64,000 nucleotides of DNA from Zea mays (Eukaryota > Streptophyta > Magnoliopsida > Poales > Poaceae), in the NCBI RefSeq assembly GCF_902167145.1, contig NC_050096.1, positions 78,860,683 to 78,924,682 of the forward strand, given 5' to 3'. This document shows, piece after piece, positions 30,527 to 41,579 of this stretch; positions within the stretch are counted from its first letter, which is position 1, and every line of letters starts with the position of its first letter. A program made the translations under genes and the position numbers. The notes under the pieces were generated by a model that did not search any database, had not been told where the DNA came from, and saw nothing but the letters and a program-made list of their open reading frames with translations.

Positions 30527-33500
30527 CTATTTGGGGTCGAGCCCGGAACCGATCCGGATCTGCTTGGTGGTGTCGCCACTGGGGTCGAGGGGGACGGCCT
30601 TGACCGTCTCCGCTGGCTCGAAGTTGCCGGCATGGCGCTTCACGTCTGGGACCTCCTTGGAGAGGTTCTCCAGGTCGGCGATGAGGGACTCGGACTCGGC
30701 GAGGGCCTCGGCGTACTCCACGCACTCCACGTCGCATTCGAACGCGTGTTTGTACGTGGGGCCGATGGTGATGACCCCGTTGGGGCCCGGCATCTTGAGC
30801 TTCAGGTAGGTGTAGTTGGGGACGGCCATGAACTTCGCATAGCATGGCCTCCCTAGCACGGCGTGGTAGGTTCCTCGGAACCCGACCACTTCGAACGTCA
30901 GGGTCTCCCTTCGGAAGTTGGAGGGTGTCCCGAAGCAGACTGGGAGGTCGAGTCGCTCAAGGGGCTGGACGCGCTTCCCAGGGATGATCCCGTGGAAGGG
31001 CGCAGCGCCTGCTCGGACGGAGGACGGATCGACGCGCAGAAGCTTGAGGGTCTCGGCGTAGATGATGTTGAGGCAGCTGCCCCCGTCCATCAGGACCTTG
31101 GTGAGCCTGACATCGCCGACAACGGGGTCGACGACGAGCGGGTATTTCCCCGGGCTCGGCACATGGTCGGGGTGGTCGGCCCGGTCGAAAGTGATGGGCT
31201 TGTCGGACCAGTCTAGGTAGACTGGCGCCGCCACCTTCACCGAGCAGACCTCCCGGCGCCCTTGCTTGCGGTGCCGAGCCGAGGTATTCGCCGCATGCCC
31301 TCCATAGATCATGAAGCAGTCGCGGACCTCGGGGAACCCCCCTGCTGGGTGATCTTCGTTCTTGTCGTCGTCGTGGGCCCTGCCACCCTCGGCGGGTGGC
31401 CCGGCCCTGTGGAAATGACGCCGAAGCATAACGCACTCCTCGAGGGTGTGCTTGACGGGCCCCTGATGGTAGGGGCACGGCTCCTTGAGCATCTTGTCGA
31501 AGAGGTTTGCACCTCCGGGGGGCTTCCGAGGGTTCTTATACTCGGCGGCGGCGACAAGGTCCGCGTCGGCGGCGTCGCGCTTCGATTGCGACTTCTTCTT
31601 GCCTTTCTTCTTGGCGCCGCGCGGAGCAGACGCCTCGGGAGCTTCTTCCGATGGGCGGCCCTGGGGCTGCTTGTCCTTTCGGAAGATAGCCTCGACCGCC
31701 TCCTGGCCGGAGGCGAACTTGGTGGCGATGTCCATCAGCTCGCTCGCCCTGGTGGGGGTTTTGCGACCCAGCTTGCTCACCAGGTCGCGGCAAGTGGTGC
31801 CGGCGAGGAACGCGCCGATGACATCCGAGTCGGTGATGTTGGGCAGCTCGGTGCGCTGCTTCGAGAATCGCCGGATGTAGTCCCGGAGCGACTCCCCCGG
31901 CTGTTGCCGGCAGCTTCGAAGGTCCCAGGAATTCCCGGGGCGCATGTATGTGCCTTGGAAATTGCCAGCGAAGGCTTGGACCAAGTCGTCCCAGTTGGAA
32001 ATCTGCCCCGGAGGCAGGTGCTCCAACCAGGCACGAGCAGTGTCGGAGAGGAACGGGGGGAGGTTGCGGATGATGAGGTTGTCGTCGTCCGTTCCACCCA
32101 GTTGGCAGGCAAGGCGGTAGTCTGCGAGCCACAGTTCCGGTCTCGTTTCCCCCGAGTACTTTGTGATAGTAGTCGGGGGTCGGAACCGGGTCGGGAATGG
32201 CGCCCGTCGGATGGCCCGACTGAAGGCCTGCGGACCGGGTGGTTCGGGCGAGGGACTCCGATCCTCCCCGCTGTCATAGCGCCCCCCACGCCTGGGGTGG
32301 TAGCCTCGGCGCACCCTTTCGTCGAGGTGAGCCCGACGGTCGCGTCGATGGTGCTCGTTGCCGAGGTGGCCCGGGGCCGCAGGCGCGGTGTTGCGCGTGC
32401 GCCCGGTGTAGACCGAGGCTTCCTGCATGAATCGGGAAGTCGCGGCATGAGGTTCCGAGGGATATCCTTGCCTCCGGGATGCAGTGCTCTCGGCCCGCCG
32501 GGCCGCAGCGCCTTCCAGGAGATTCTTGAGTTCTCCCTGGATTCGCCGACCCTCGGTGGTTGACGGCTCCGGCATCGCGCGGATGAGCATCGCTGCGGTT
32601 GCCAGGTTCTGACCGACCCCGCTGGATGCGGGCGGCGGCCTGATCCTGACATCGTTGGCGACGCGGTGCTGGAGACCTTGGGGCAGATGACGTATTTCTC
32701 CGGCCAGGGGTTGGCCCACCCATGCCTGTCCGACGTCCCGACGGATCGGCTCAAGCGCTCCTGTTCCCTCGTTGAGCCTGGCCTGCGCCTCGCGGACTTG
32801 CTCGAGTTGTGGGTCGTAACCCCCCGCCGGAGCGGGGACCACAGCTAGCTCCCGTGGGATGTCGGCGCGAGGCACCGGCCTGGGGAGGTCACCATCCTCC
32901 GGCATGCCAAGATGGTTGCCTTCGGTGGGATCCCCTAGCTCGATGTGGAAACATTCGCGGCTTGGGCCGCAGCTCTCGTCGCCAAGGCTGCGGCTTCCAT
33001 CGGAACAGTCGGATAGACAGTAGTCACATGCGGTCATGAAGTCCCGCACGGCACTGGGGTTGCCAAGTCCGGAGAAATCCCAACCGATGCTGGGATCGTC
33101 ATCTTCCTCGGACCCAGAGGGCCCGTAGGTCGAGACGTCCGTCAGTCGGTCCCAAGGTGACCGCATACAGAACCTCAGTGGGGTTGCACTCGCCTTAATG
33201 AGAGCGCCCGCCAAAACGAGGTCGTTTGGCGGGTTGAGGCCGAGTCGAAATGACGCAAGATGGGAGTTAGTCGTTACCTTTTGGTCGACGAGGAGCGACG
33301 TAGTCACACCGGGGACTGGTTGCGCCGTCATCCCTGGTTCGAGGGCGACGTCCTGCAGGCTTTCCGCGAGCGCGCCGGCGTCGTCTTCTCGCTCAAGGTC
33401 AGCGTGCCGCGGGGGGACGGCGCTCGCCTCCGTCTCGAACGCGAGGTCGACGTCCGGCGTGCCTTCCGTCGGGGCGTCGATTCGCTCGACGGCCGACGAA

Positions 33501-33766
33501 GCGCGGCCTCCCGTCTGGCCTTGACGGCTCCGCCTCCTCCTCCGTTGGCGGGGGAGAGAACGGAGCGAGCCCGAATACTGCTCTTCCACCACGCGGGGAA
33601 GACGTCGTCGATTCCGCCGCCGGCGGGCGGGTTGTCGGTCGCCGTTGTCGTAGTCGCGCGGCGGTGGAAGAAGTGTCATGTCGTAGCTGCCGTCGAAGGA
33701 CATGAACTCGAGAGTCCCGAAACGAAGCACCGTCCCAGGCCGGAGAGGTTGCTGGAGACTGCCCAT
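30527..33766 (-). CDS. gag: Huck-like gag-protease polyprotein
   Basis: The frame of 1079 codons starts at ATG 33766, about 60 bp after the 5' LTR. The N-terminal 500 residues are Arg-, Glu- and Pro-rich and low in complexity. The retrotransposon gag core lies at about 520-740 (YSGETRPELWLADYRLAC, then LPPGQISNWDDLVQAFAGNF and ESLRDYIRRFSKQRTELPN). A Lys-rich segment follows (KKKGKKKSQSKRDA). Next is a short H/C-bearing piece (CPYHQGPVKHTLEECVMLRR) typical of this lineage. The aspartic protease carries LMDGGSCLNIIYA, with Asp near 893, and later HAVLGRPCYAKFMA. It ends DPK-UAG at 30527-30529, directly in frame with pol. In related elements gag-pro and pol can be one frame, so the UAG could be a recent CAG-to-TAG mutation or a suppressible stop. 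Confidence 0.9.
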   Translation of the reverse strand: MGSLQQPLRPGTVLRFGTLEFMSFDGSYDMTLLPPPRDYDNGDRQPARRRRNRRRLPRVVEEQYSGSLRSLPRQRRRRRSRQGQTGGRASSAVERIDAPTEGTPDVDLAFETEASAVPPRHADLEREDDAGALAESLQDVALEPGMTAQPVPGVTTSLLVDQKVTTNSHLASFRLGLNPPNDLVLAGALIKASATPLRFCMRSPWDRLTDVSTYGPSGSEEDDDPSIGWDFSGLGNPSAVRDFMTACDYCLSDCSDGSRSLGDESCGPSRECFHIELGDPTEGNHLGMPEDGDLPRPVPRADIPRELAVVPAPAGGYDPQLEQVREAQARLNEGTGALEPIRRDVGQAWVGQPLAGEIRHLPQGLQHRVANDVRIRPPPASSGVGQNLATAAMLIRAMPEPSTTEGRRIQGELKNLLEGAAARRAESTASRRQGYPSEPHAATSRFMQEASVYTGRTRNTAPAAPGHLGNEHHRRDRRAHLDERVRRGYHPRRGGRYDSGEDRSPSPEPPGPQAFSRAIRRAPFPTRFRPPTTITKYSGETRPELWLADYRLACQLGGTDDDNLIIRNLPPFLSDTARAWLEHLPPGQISNWDDLVQAFAGNFQGTYMRPGNSWDLRSCRQQPGESLRDYIRRFSKQRTELPNITDSDVIGAFLAGTTCRDLVSKLGRKTPTRASELMDIATKFASGQEAVEAIFRKDKQPQGRPSEEAPEASAPRGAKKKGKKKSQSKRDAADADLVAAAEYKNPRKPPGGANLFDKMLKEPCPYHQGPVKHTLEECVMLRRHFHRAGPPAEGGRAHDDDKNEDHPAGGFPEVRDCFMIYGGHAANTSARHRKQGRREVCSVKVAAPVYLDWSDKPITFDRADHPDHVPSPGKYPLVVDPVVGDVRLTKVLMDGGSCLNIIYAETLKLLRVDPSSVRAGAAPFHGIIPGKRVQPLERLDLPVCFGTPSNFRRETLTFEVVGFRGTYHAVLGRPCYAKFMAVPNYTYLKLKMPGPNGVITIGPTYKHAFECDVECVEYAEALAESESLIADLENLSKEVPDVKRHAGNFEPAETVKAVPLDPSGDTTKQIRIGSGLDPK

Positions 33767-33808
33767 CTGGAGCTTGACGGGGAGCTGTTCGTCAGCACGC
33801 AGCAGGCC

Positions 33809-33826
33809 CCTACCTGGCGCGCCAAC
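33809..33826 (-). promoter_or_regulatory. Primer binding site of the Huck-like element
   Basis: Right after the 5' LTR, the minus strand reads g-TTGGCGCGCCAGGTAGGGG. A TGG start next to the LTR is expected for tRNA primer binding. I cannot name the tRNA from sequence alone. Confidence 0.6.
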
Positions 33827-35450
33827 TGTCGGCGTTTCGAGACAGGGGGGTCCCTAAGCCGACGAGTGAGTGTGCTGCGTGCCCCAGCCCAGATGGGTCG
33901 AGCGCGTGGGCGAGCGCGAAGGGGGGAGAGGCGAGGTGGCCGGAGCCGGGCGTGAGAGAGGTGGAAGTCCCGCGGCCTTCGTGTTCGTCCCGCGCCCAGG
34001 TCAGGTGCGCTTGCAGTAGGGGGGTTACAAGCGTCCACGCGGGTGAGGGAAGCGAGCGGCCCCAAGAGAGCGCCTGTCCCGTCCTCGGTCCCGCGCGGCC
34101 AACCTTCTCTGAGAAGGCCCTGGTCCTTCCTTTTATAGTCGTAAGGAGAGGATCCAGGTGTACAATGGGGATGTAGCAGAGTGCTACGTGTCTAGCGGAG
34201 GGAGAGCTAGCGCCCTAGGTACATGCCAATGTGGCAGCCGGAGAGATCTGGGCACCCTGCTAGCGTGATGTCGTGGCTGTCGGAGGTGCGGCGGAGCCTG
34301 ATGGAGGGACAGCTGTTGGAGCGGTCGAGTCCCTGCTGACGTTGTCCTGCTTCCGTAAGAGAGCTGGGGGCCGCCGTCGTCATAGAGCTTGTGGAGCGCC
34401 ATCATTGCCTCTCTGGCGGAGCTGGCCGGATGAGACGTCGGTCTTGTTCTCCGTGACCCGAGTCGATTCGGGGTGGGATGATGATGGCGCCTCCTGTTGA
34501 CGTGGCGGTCTGTGCCCTAGGCAGGGCGACGTGGGGTTTCCTCCGAAGCCGAGGTTGAGTCTGCCTTCTGTTGCCGTGGCCGAGCCCGAGCCAAGGGGTC
34601 GGGCGAGGCGGAAGTCGTTCGGCCGAGGCCAAGGCGGAGTCCGAGCCCTGGGGTCGGGCGAGGCGGAGTTTCGTCGTCTTCCGGGTCTTAGCCCGAGTCC
34701 GAGCCCTGGGGTCGGGCGGAGCGGAGTTCGTCGTCTTCCGGGTCTTAGCCCGAGTCCGAGCCCTGGGGTCGGGCGGAGCGGAGTTCGCCGTCTTCCGGGT
34801 CTTAGCCCGAGTCCGAGCCCTGGGGTCGGGCGGAGCGGAGTTCGCCGTCTTCCGGGTCTTAGCCCGAGTCCGAGCCCTGGGGTCGGGCGGAGCGGAGTTC
34901 GCTGTCTTCCGGGTCTTAGCCCGAGTCCGAGCCCTGGGGTCGGGCGGAGCGGAGTTCGCCGTGGCGCCTTTGGCAAGGCCTGACTGCCTGTCAGACTTAC
35001 TCTGTCGAGTGGCACTGCAGTCGGAGTGGCGCAGGCGGCGCTGTCCTTCTGTCAGACTGGCCAGTGGAGCGGTGGAGTGACGGCGGTCACCTCGGCTCTG
35101 CCGGGGGCGCGTGTCAGGATAGAGGTGTCAGGCCACCTTTGCGTTAAATGCCCCTGCAATTTGGTCAGTCGGTGTGGTGATTTAGTCAAGGTTGCTTCTG
35201 AGCGAAGCCAAGGCCTTGGGCGAGCCGATGATGTGTCCGCCATAAAAAGGGGGCCTCGGGCGAGACGGAAGTCTCTCGAGGTCGGCTGCCTTTGGCCGAG
35301 GCTAGGCTCGGATGAAGCGTGATCGAGTCACTCGTGTTGACTGATCCCTGACTTAATCGTGCCCATCAGGCCTTTGCAGCTTTATGCTGATGGGGGTTAC
35401 CAGCTGAGAATTAGGCGCCTTGAGGGTACCCCTAATTATGGTCCCCGACA
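33827..35450 (-). repeat. 5' LTR of the Huck-like element (1624 bp)
   Basis: It has the same length as the 3' LTR and about 0.5 % difference by eye. The TATA box TATAAAAGG is at 34137-34129 on the minus strand and should drive the genomic RNA. The 57-bp array is repeated at about 34642-34961. The target duplication gatgg follows at 35451. Confidence 0.95.
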
Positions 35451-35455
35451 GATGG

Positions 35456-37016
35456 TATGCAGAGATGGTAGTTGAAGTTGCAACTGGTATATCTCTCCTT
35501 GGGGCAAAAAACAAGACCTCAATTGGCTATTTTAGTAATGCGGTAGAGGAGGAACGTATATAATGAGTTGAGACTCATTAATATTACCTCTAGGCACCCA
35601 AGTGCTTAAAGAATCACTCGCTGATTAGCATAGATGTTTTGTGAAGTGCTTAGATTAGTTAGACCACCTCTTATGGAGCCTGCTTGAGGATTAGGCCTAG
35701 TGTTTAATGAGGTCTGCAAATCTCTTATTCCTTGGTGCTTTTTTCACACCATTGTAGTTGTACTCAAGGACCTTCCAGTCTTGCTAAATCACACCAATTG
35801 TTTTTGTGTTGCATCTACCATCGTGTATTAGAGGGAATGAGGTCCATTGCATTTCGTTCAAAAACTCGATAGTGAACACAATGGGGAGCGGGCTAGGAGA
35901 GGGTAGTTCAAAGACCCATTTGCATGTGGGGAAGGCCCTAGGATATCACAGTTACCCAACCAGGGGATTGACCATCACGTGGGCATCCTTGCAAGGGGCT
36001 CCAATGAGGACTAGGGGAAGCTTGTGTGCTTCTCGGTACTGTGGTAAAAATACGGGAGTCATCGATGAGAGTTTGTATATCTATTGTCTTTTTACCGTCC
36101 ATATTTACACTGTGTACCTTGGTTATGTGATTTACCTTCCTAGCTTAGTTGTTAGGCTAGTGCATAGGTTTAGAACCTAGGTTGACCCCACACTTTGATA
36201 GCACAAACTTCCTATATTAAAGTGGTAGAATGGCTTGCTACCTTGAGGTGGTAAACCGAGAGTTTGAAGAGTCACTCACAATAGGATGAAATCCCTAAAG
36301 AATCCTCAGAAACCAACTATTAATACTAAAAAAATTTATCTAATTGCTTGATCTAAAAATTTATTGTATATTTGATCTAAAAGTTAGTGGTAATTAGGTA
36401 CTATATATATCAATATTTTTGTATATTTGATCAAACTTAAACTAAGGGTTTGTTTCGTTGAACTCTTATATATCCCAATTCATAGGGGCATTTAATTTTT
36501 TTGTTATCTTTACAGATGGCACCAAATCACTGGTCACTGACATGACATTTGGACTGTCATTCTTTCCATATGATGGAAAAAAATCAATTTTCGCAATTCA
36601 TATGGGTTGTCATTCGTGTGGGTATGAATGTGAGTGCAGCCAAAGAAATCCTAAAATCTTATTTGAGTACACTTGTATTTATCTCGGTCTACATATATCT
36701 GGATATGGTTTGGATGAAAATTACATTAACTCTCTTTGTCCAAAAAGAAGGGTTACATATGGTTAAATGTTTTCATGTTTGATTAGACGTCAAAAATATT
36801 AGCAGCAATTATACCAGTTAACAAAAACGATACTTCTTTTAATACGGAACAAATGTGTACTCTAAACCACCCTAACATGTATAGGTTGAGGTAAAATACA
36901 AGTGCATCCAAACTTAACCACCCTAACACGTATAGAATAAGGTAAATACAAGTGCATCCAAACTTGTTCATTTAGTTTTTTTATCTGAGGAGATTTCCTA
37001 CAAGTCAAAAATACTC
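35456..37016. other. Intergenic sequence, no gene
   Basis: This AT-rich stretch has no supportable gene. It is the continuation of the sequence at 21600-21742 that the Huck-like element interrupted. Open frames at 35806-36180 and 36458-36782 lack any family likeness or codon bias. The start of an old LTR element follows at 37017. Confidence 0.5.
36866..36972. repeat. Tandem duplication of about 54 bp
   Basis: Two copies of accaccctaaca(t/c)gtata...gtgcatccaaactt lie head to tail with a few differences. No function is apparent. Confidence 0.6.
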
Positions 37017-37695
37017 TGGTTGCCATCGATTTGGTCACCACACACTAGGGATGTACCGCGTGACGATGCCCTCTGCGGTGGTGCGAACGGTCTACGACCC
37101 GATAGCAGGAGTGACTCCTTCCCTATGTCGCTCCCGACGGTCCGCAATGGCGCAAGGTCATCTTCTTCCTCGTAGGAACCTAGATCCCGCTCCTTGGGTA
37201 AGAGACTTTAGGATGCTCCGGGTTAGCAGGTCACCCAGGGCGTCCCCAGATGACGTAAAGTCGTCTAGAGATTAAGAATTCGGGTTGACAATGAAGACCT
37301 AAATACATTCACCCTCCTAGCAGATGACTAGAAAGGTAGGGACCGCGTTAGAGTAAGATCCTAGGGTCGTCTTAGATTTGGCAGACCACCCAACACAGAT
37401 CTACACAACGTAGAGTTGAATAGGGGTGGAGGTGGATATGCGGAAAGCTACAACTAAAGGTACATTACATCTACTCCTAGGGCAGGAATGATAAAGAAAG
37501 GTAAATAAAATAGATTGGTTCGATTGGAATGTGTTTGGGGGTTCTCAATCGGTCGTACCCTTCATATATATAGGGGGAGGTCTGGTTCCATTCCTAGGCG
37601 ATAGCCAACTGATCCCACATGATTAGATGGATATCCACGCACGAGTCAATCTGATCGCGGGGGCGCGGACTATCCACCACTTTTGGTGTTCAACA
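37017..37695 (-). repeat. 3' LTR of the old gypsy-type element
   Basis: It starts tggttgccatcg, a decayed TG end, and ends gtgttcaaca. A purine tract (minus strand aaaaggtagggcacatg) lies beside it, fitting minus-strand orientation. The motif ggacggtccgc is common in maize LTRs. Confidence 0.65.
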
Positions 37696-38437
37696 CATGT
37701 GCCCTACCTTTTGGTGGATATTTGAAAACCAAAAGCATCAACGCATTTTGGAAACAATAGATCCCATGAGTTATTTGTTCCCGAAGTAAGGACTTAGCTC
37801 GATGCAAGTCATCAGCTCTTGTGATCAGATAATATAAATATTCGATAGAACTTTGATGCACAAACGCCGTTTTGGATTGCATCCTCTTCGGCCATGTCTA
37901 CCTGATCAACATGTCAATAGGCAAAAACTTGTGGTGCCCACAGCTCGAATAAGCAAACAATTTGGGACAGTAATACAAATTCATCGCCATACCACCCCAC
38001 AATTGAGTAGGACAACACATCGATGATGAATAGACTGGAAAGCACCATGACATCCTTGGAGGAGGATGATCAGGCGCTCTTGGTCTGGTTTAGTCGGCCT
38101 TTGCTTTCGCGTAGATTGCCTTTTTGACTTTGTTCGTTTTATTGGTTGGGCATGTGGAACGACCTTCTTCATATATTTAGCAAGCAATTGATTAAAAGTA
38201 GGGCCGACACTGTTGAGCCAGCCAAATGTCTTGGATGCGTTTTGCCTCCTAGAACCCATTTTAGGACGTCATGGTTTGACGGTCTAAGGTTGTTGCTGCT
38301 CCTGGTTGTACGTCCATGGACCATCCGACTTTGCTATATGGACTATCTGCAAGGGGTCCAGACCGTCCGGTAATCGCTCTACAGGAGACTTTGATCGAAC
38401 ATCCAATCGTGTGTGCCCCCCAGTGCTTTCGGTCCTT

Positions 38438-39873
38438 TTAGCGGACTTTGGAGTCTTTTTGTTGCCCGCGTCTGTTTTGGACTATCTGACTTAGTGCCTG
38501 GAATATACGATGTGCGCATAACATGGACTGTGATTGGATATTCGATCGTGCTTGCCCCTCGGCACCTTCGCTCTTTCTTTTGTCCGGAGCCTTCTGAATA
38601 ACCACTTTGTGTGATAAATTTCGCGTGCGAGGATCACCGATGATAATATGTTTGCCTTTGCTTTTATCTGCCGCACATGGTTGAACCAAGACTTTCTTGT
38701 CCGTCATCCCTAATGTTTTGACAAGGACATGTTGTATGTCAATCTTCCTTTCTTGAAATCTCAACCGACCCTCATTTACGACCGATTGTATTTGTCGATG
38801 GAAGACATTACAATCAATGGTGTTATTAAGAAAGGAGCCATGTCGTTTACAATATACACACCTTTTCAATTCCACTATTGGAGGAATTGTGTGCGTTAAT
38901 TTAATGTTGTCATTATTATGTAACTCGTCAAATATCTTATCACACTTGGCAATATTAATTGTGAGCTTAACTTTCCCCTTTTATGCTGAATGCAATGGAG
39001 GGCAAGAGGCATATTTGGTCTTAGTGGACCAAACAAGCTCGACGAAACGTAACATTTTCGGCCCTGCAGGGGCCGAAAGGCATTCAGCCTTATGCGTGGT
39101 GATGGCATGCTGTGACATGATGCACTGCAGGTGGGGTGGAGCTTGAAGATTGTGCATGACGCGCAATACCCTATACTACGTATGCACAACCAGACGGTCT
39201 GACCGGGGTGGTCGGACAGTCCGCGACGGGACCGGATGGCAGGCGTAATATGACTCCGGACTGTCCGGTGTAAGGTGTCGGACGGTCCATTGGAGGGTCG
39301 GACGGTCCGTGATCGTGCGCGGAATGTCCGGCCGTGACCAAAGCCGATCTAGCTACCGTGCAGTGAGGATGGCAGTAGCATTTGCCCCAAATATGAGTTC
39401 ATCGGCATACCAAAATATCGCTGGGACTGAGAAGCCCCATTTGTTGTCGATGTGGTTGAAGTAGTTATTTTAGTGCCCAATTCATGCAACAAAAATTCAG
39501 GTGTATGAGTTTTTTCTAATACATGTGTCATATTCTCTATATCCTCTATTATACTTTTAATCCGATTACCAAAAGAAATTTTAATGGATTGAATATCAGC
39601 TAATGACGTGGTGTTACTTACAGTGGGGAGGTGCTGCAGCAAGGCTGACTAGGAATCACACTTTATTGCCCTCTCCTTGACGACCTTCTGATGGCAATCT
39701 ATCCTAAAGTGAGAGAGATACCACTTCTCCGTCACCTTGCATATCTGAGCCTTTTGTCGCTGGAACTCCTCATCCAGTCTCTTCATGTAGTCTTCTAACT
39801 TTTCATCATCAGCGGCCGATAAGTTAGTCAGCCTTGTGTTGATGTCCGGGGAAACGTTGTTGTGATCGGCCAT
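38438..39873 (-). pseudogene. gag: Decayed gag of the old gypsy-type element
   Basis: The minus strand starts MADHNNVSPDINTRLTNLSA at 39873, a coiled-coil-like N-terminus ending in KCDS and a stop at 39649. More gag-like sequence follows at 39642-39349. Near 38875 there is a degenerate cysteine/histidine segment (CVYCKRHGSFLNNTIDCNVF) followed by RQIQSVVNEGRLRFQE, wording I recognise from maize gypsy gag proteins. Frames are broken by stops and shifts and no protease or pol follows. Confidence 0.6.
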
Positions 39874-39971
39874 TGTGGCCGATCTAATAGGTCTAACTTA
39901 ATAGATCTAATTTAATAGATCAGATATGATATATCTGATATTTTCACCCCTAGTGAAGTCGGTTCAAAGTG

Positions 39972-40671
39972 TGTTAGCGTTGATCTGGTCACTAAACACT
40001 AGGGGTGTACTGCCTAGCGATGCCCTTTGCGGCGGCGCGATGGTCCGCGACGCTAGGCTAGACGGCCCACGACCCGGCAGCATGAGCGGCTCCTTCCCTG
40101 CATCACTTCGGACGGTCCACGCTCTGAGCCGGACGGTTTGCGATGGTGTAGGGTCGTCTTTTTGTTCGCATGAACCTAGATCCCGCCCCCTCGGGAGAGA
40201 CCTTACGATGCTCCGGGTCGGCAAGTCACTCAGGGCATTCCTAGACAACGTAGAGTCGCCTAAGGATCAAGAATTCAGGTTAACGATGAAGACCTAAATA
40301 TATTCACCCTCCTACCAGATAACTAGGAAGGTAGGGACCTTGTTAGGGTAAGATACTAGGGTCGTCTTAGTATGGACAGGCCACCCAAGATGGATCTAGG
40401 CGCCGAGTCGAACAGGGGTGGAGGTGGATATGCGAAAAGCTACAAATAAAGATACGTTACATCAACTTCTAGCGTATGAATGATAAAGAAAGGTATATAG
40501 TAGATTGATTCGATTGAAATGTGTTTGAAGTTCTCAATCGATCGTGTGTGTATATATATAAAAGATCTCACATGATTAGATAGACAATCATGCATGAGAT
40601 AAGGATAACCACCCAAATCAATCTGATCGCGGAGGCGTGGACCGTCCGGATCCTAGCCATCGTGTTCAACA
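39972..40671 (-). repeat. 5' LTR of the old gypsy-type element
   Basis: It runs from tgttagcgttga to gtgttcaaca (700 bp) and matches 37017-37695 with many substitutions and indels. A tatatata run near 40550 could be part of an old promoter. Confidence 0.65.
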
Positions 40672-41579
40672 ACTCCCAATCCTCTCGTACATATTAGAGA
40701 CTAACCGAACTAGTCATAGACCATTATTATACGTACACCCATCTTAATCCGCACATATTAGGATGAACTGAGGGTAGAAAACCAACAATTTTCTATATCA
40801 ATCTATTTCAATACACACAAGTTTAAATAGAGAGAAATATAGCCAGGTAAACCTTAAGAGCTAGCTTGTTTGGTTAGAACCGGTATTCTTTTCGCTCTCT
40901 GCCGTGATCTCTATGCGAAGAGGCGTGTGAACGAATCGAACATTCAGCTGGTCGTCATTACGCCCTCCGGACGACGACATTGTGTGCTTGTAGCGATGCT
41001 AAAGCCGAATTTCCACGGCTCACTCCTCAGCGCTTGACTTCCACGGTACATACCATTTAATTTCCACCAACGAGATTGCTAAAATAATGACACGCGCAAC
41101 GTTCTTGTCATATTATTCATAGAATTTTTGGCAAATAGGAGGTAGGAGTAGAATTTTTGGCAGGGCAGGCTGCAGCATGCCGATTCAGAATGTATCCGCT
41201 ATTTAAGACGGTTAGTGGGGTTGGATAATTAATTGAGACCGGATGGAGAAAAACCCATTTTCTTTTCAACATTTATCTGCTAAATACGGCAGAGTTCAGA
41301 AAAAAAAAGCACTACCAATCACTATCGACCTAGTAGATGCCGAAATAAAGCTTGGATTTCATTGACATACAAATCATATACAAACATAATAAGCTAAAAT
41401 TCAATCCATATTAACAAGGCCCCTTCTACACGGTGCCTATCACTAAAAAAGTAATTATGCGAACTACAAATACGTACCCATGTTAAGCTAGAACTGAAAT
41501 CCAAGTAGATAGACTCCATTATAATAATAAAAGTAACCAATTGACATGCGCTGGATTTGCAGGTTACTCTCGGACATTT
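40672..41579. other. Intergenic AT-rich sequence, no gene
   Basis: No coding, RNA or transposon feature could be supported here. Confidence 0.5.

Larger units (their letters stand above)
21748..35450 (-). mobile_element. Complete Huck-like Tat-lineage Ty3/gypsy retrotransposon
   Basis: The element is 13.7 kb on the minus strand, with the 5' LTR at 33827-35450 and the 3' LTR at 21748-23371. Both LTRs are 1624 bp. GATGG flanks it on both sides (21743-21747 and 35451-35455). In transcription order it has a primer binding site, gag-protease (33766-30527), pol with two RNase H domains (30526-27236), a 3.9-kb non-coding region rich in short repeats, a polypurine tract, and the 3' LTR. Size, LTR length and Tat features match what I recall of maize Huck; the name is not verified. 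LTR divergence by eye is about 8 in 1624, so the insertion is recent. Confidence 0.9.
37017..40671 (-). mobile_element. Old non-autonomous gypsy-type LTR element
   Basis: Two diverged direct repeats, 37017-37695 and 39972-40671, share many blocks (for example cctagatcccgc, gatgctccgggt, gggtggaggtggatatgcg). Both end gtgttcaaca. The flanks share ACTC, 4 bp before the left copy and after the right copy, which is weak support for a target duplication. Between them is 2.3 kb with a minus-strand gag remnant and no pol, so the element reads right to left and is non-autonomous. LTR divergence looks well above 15 % by eye, so it is far older than the Huck-like element. Confidence 0.7.

Noticed and set aside
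29934..30845. 303-residue minus-strand frame over the gag/pol junction
   Set aside because: It is a shadow of the real frames, which carry the protease and reverse transcriptase motifs.
31262..32563. 433-residue plus-strand open frame
   Set aside because: It is antisense to the intact gag-protease frame, has no family likeness, and reflects GC-rich codon bias.
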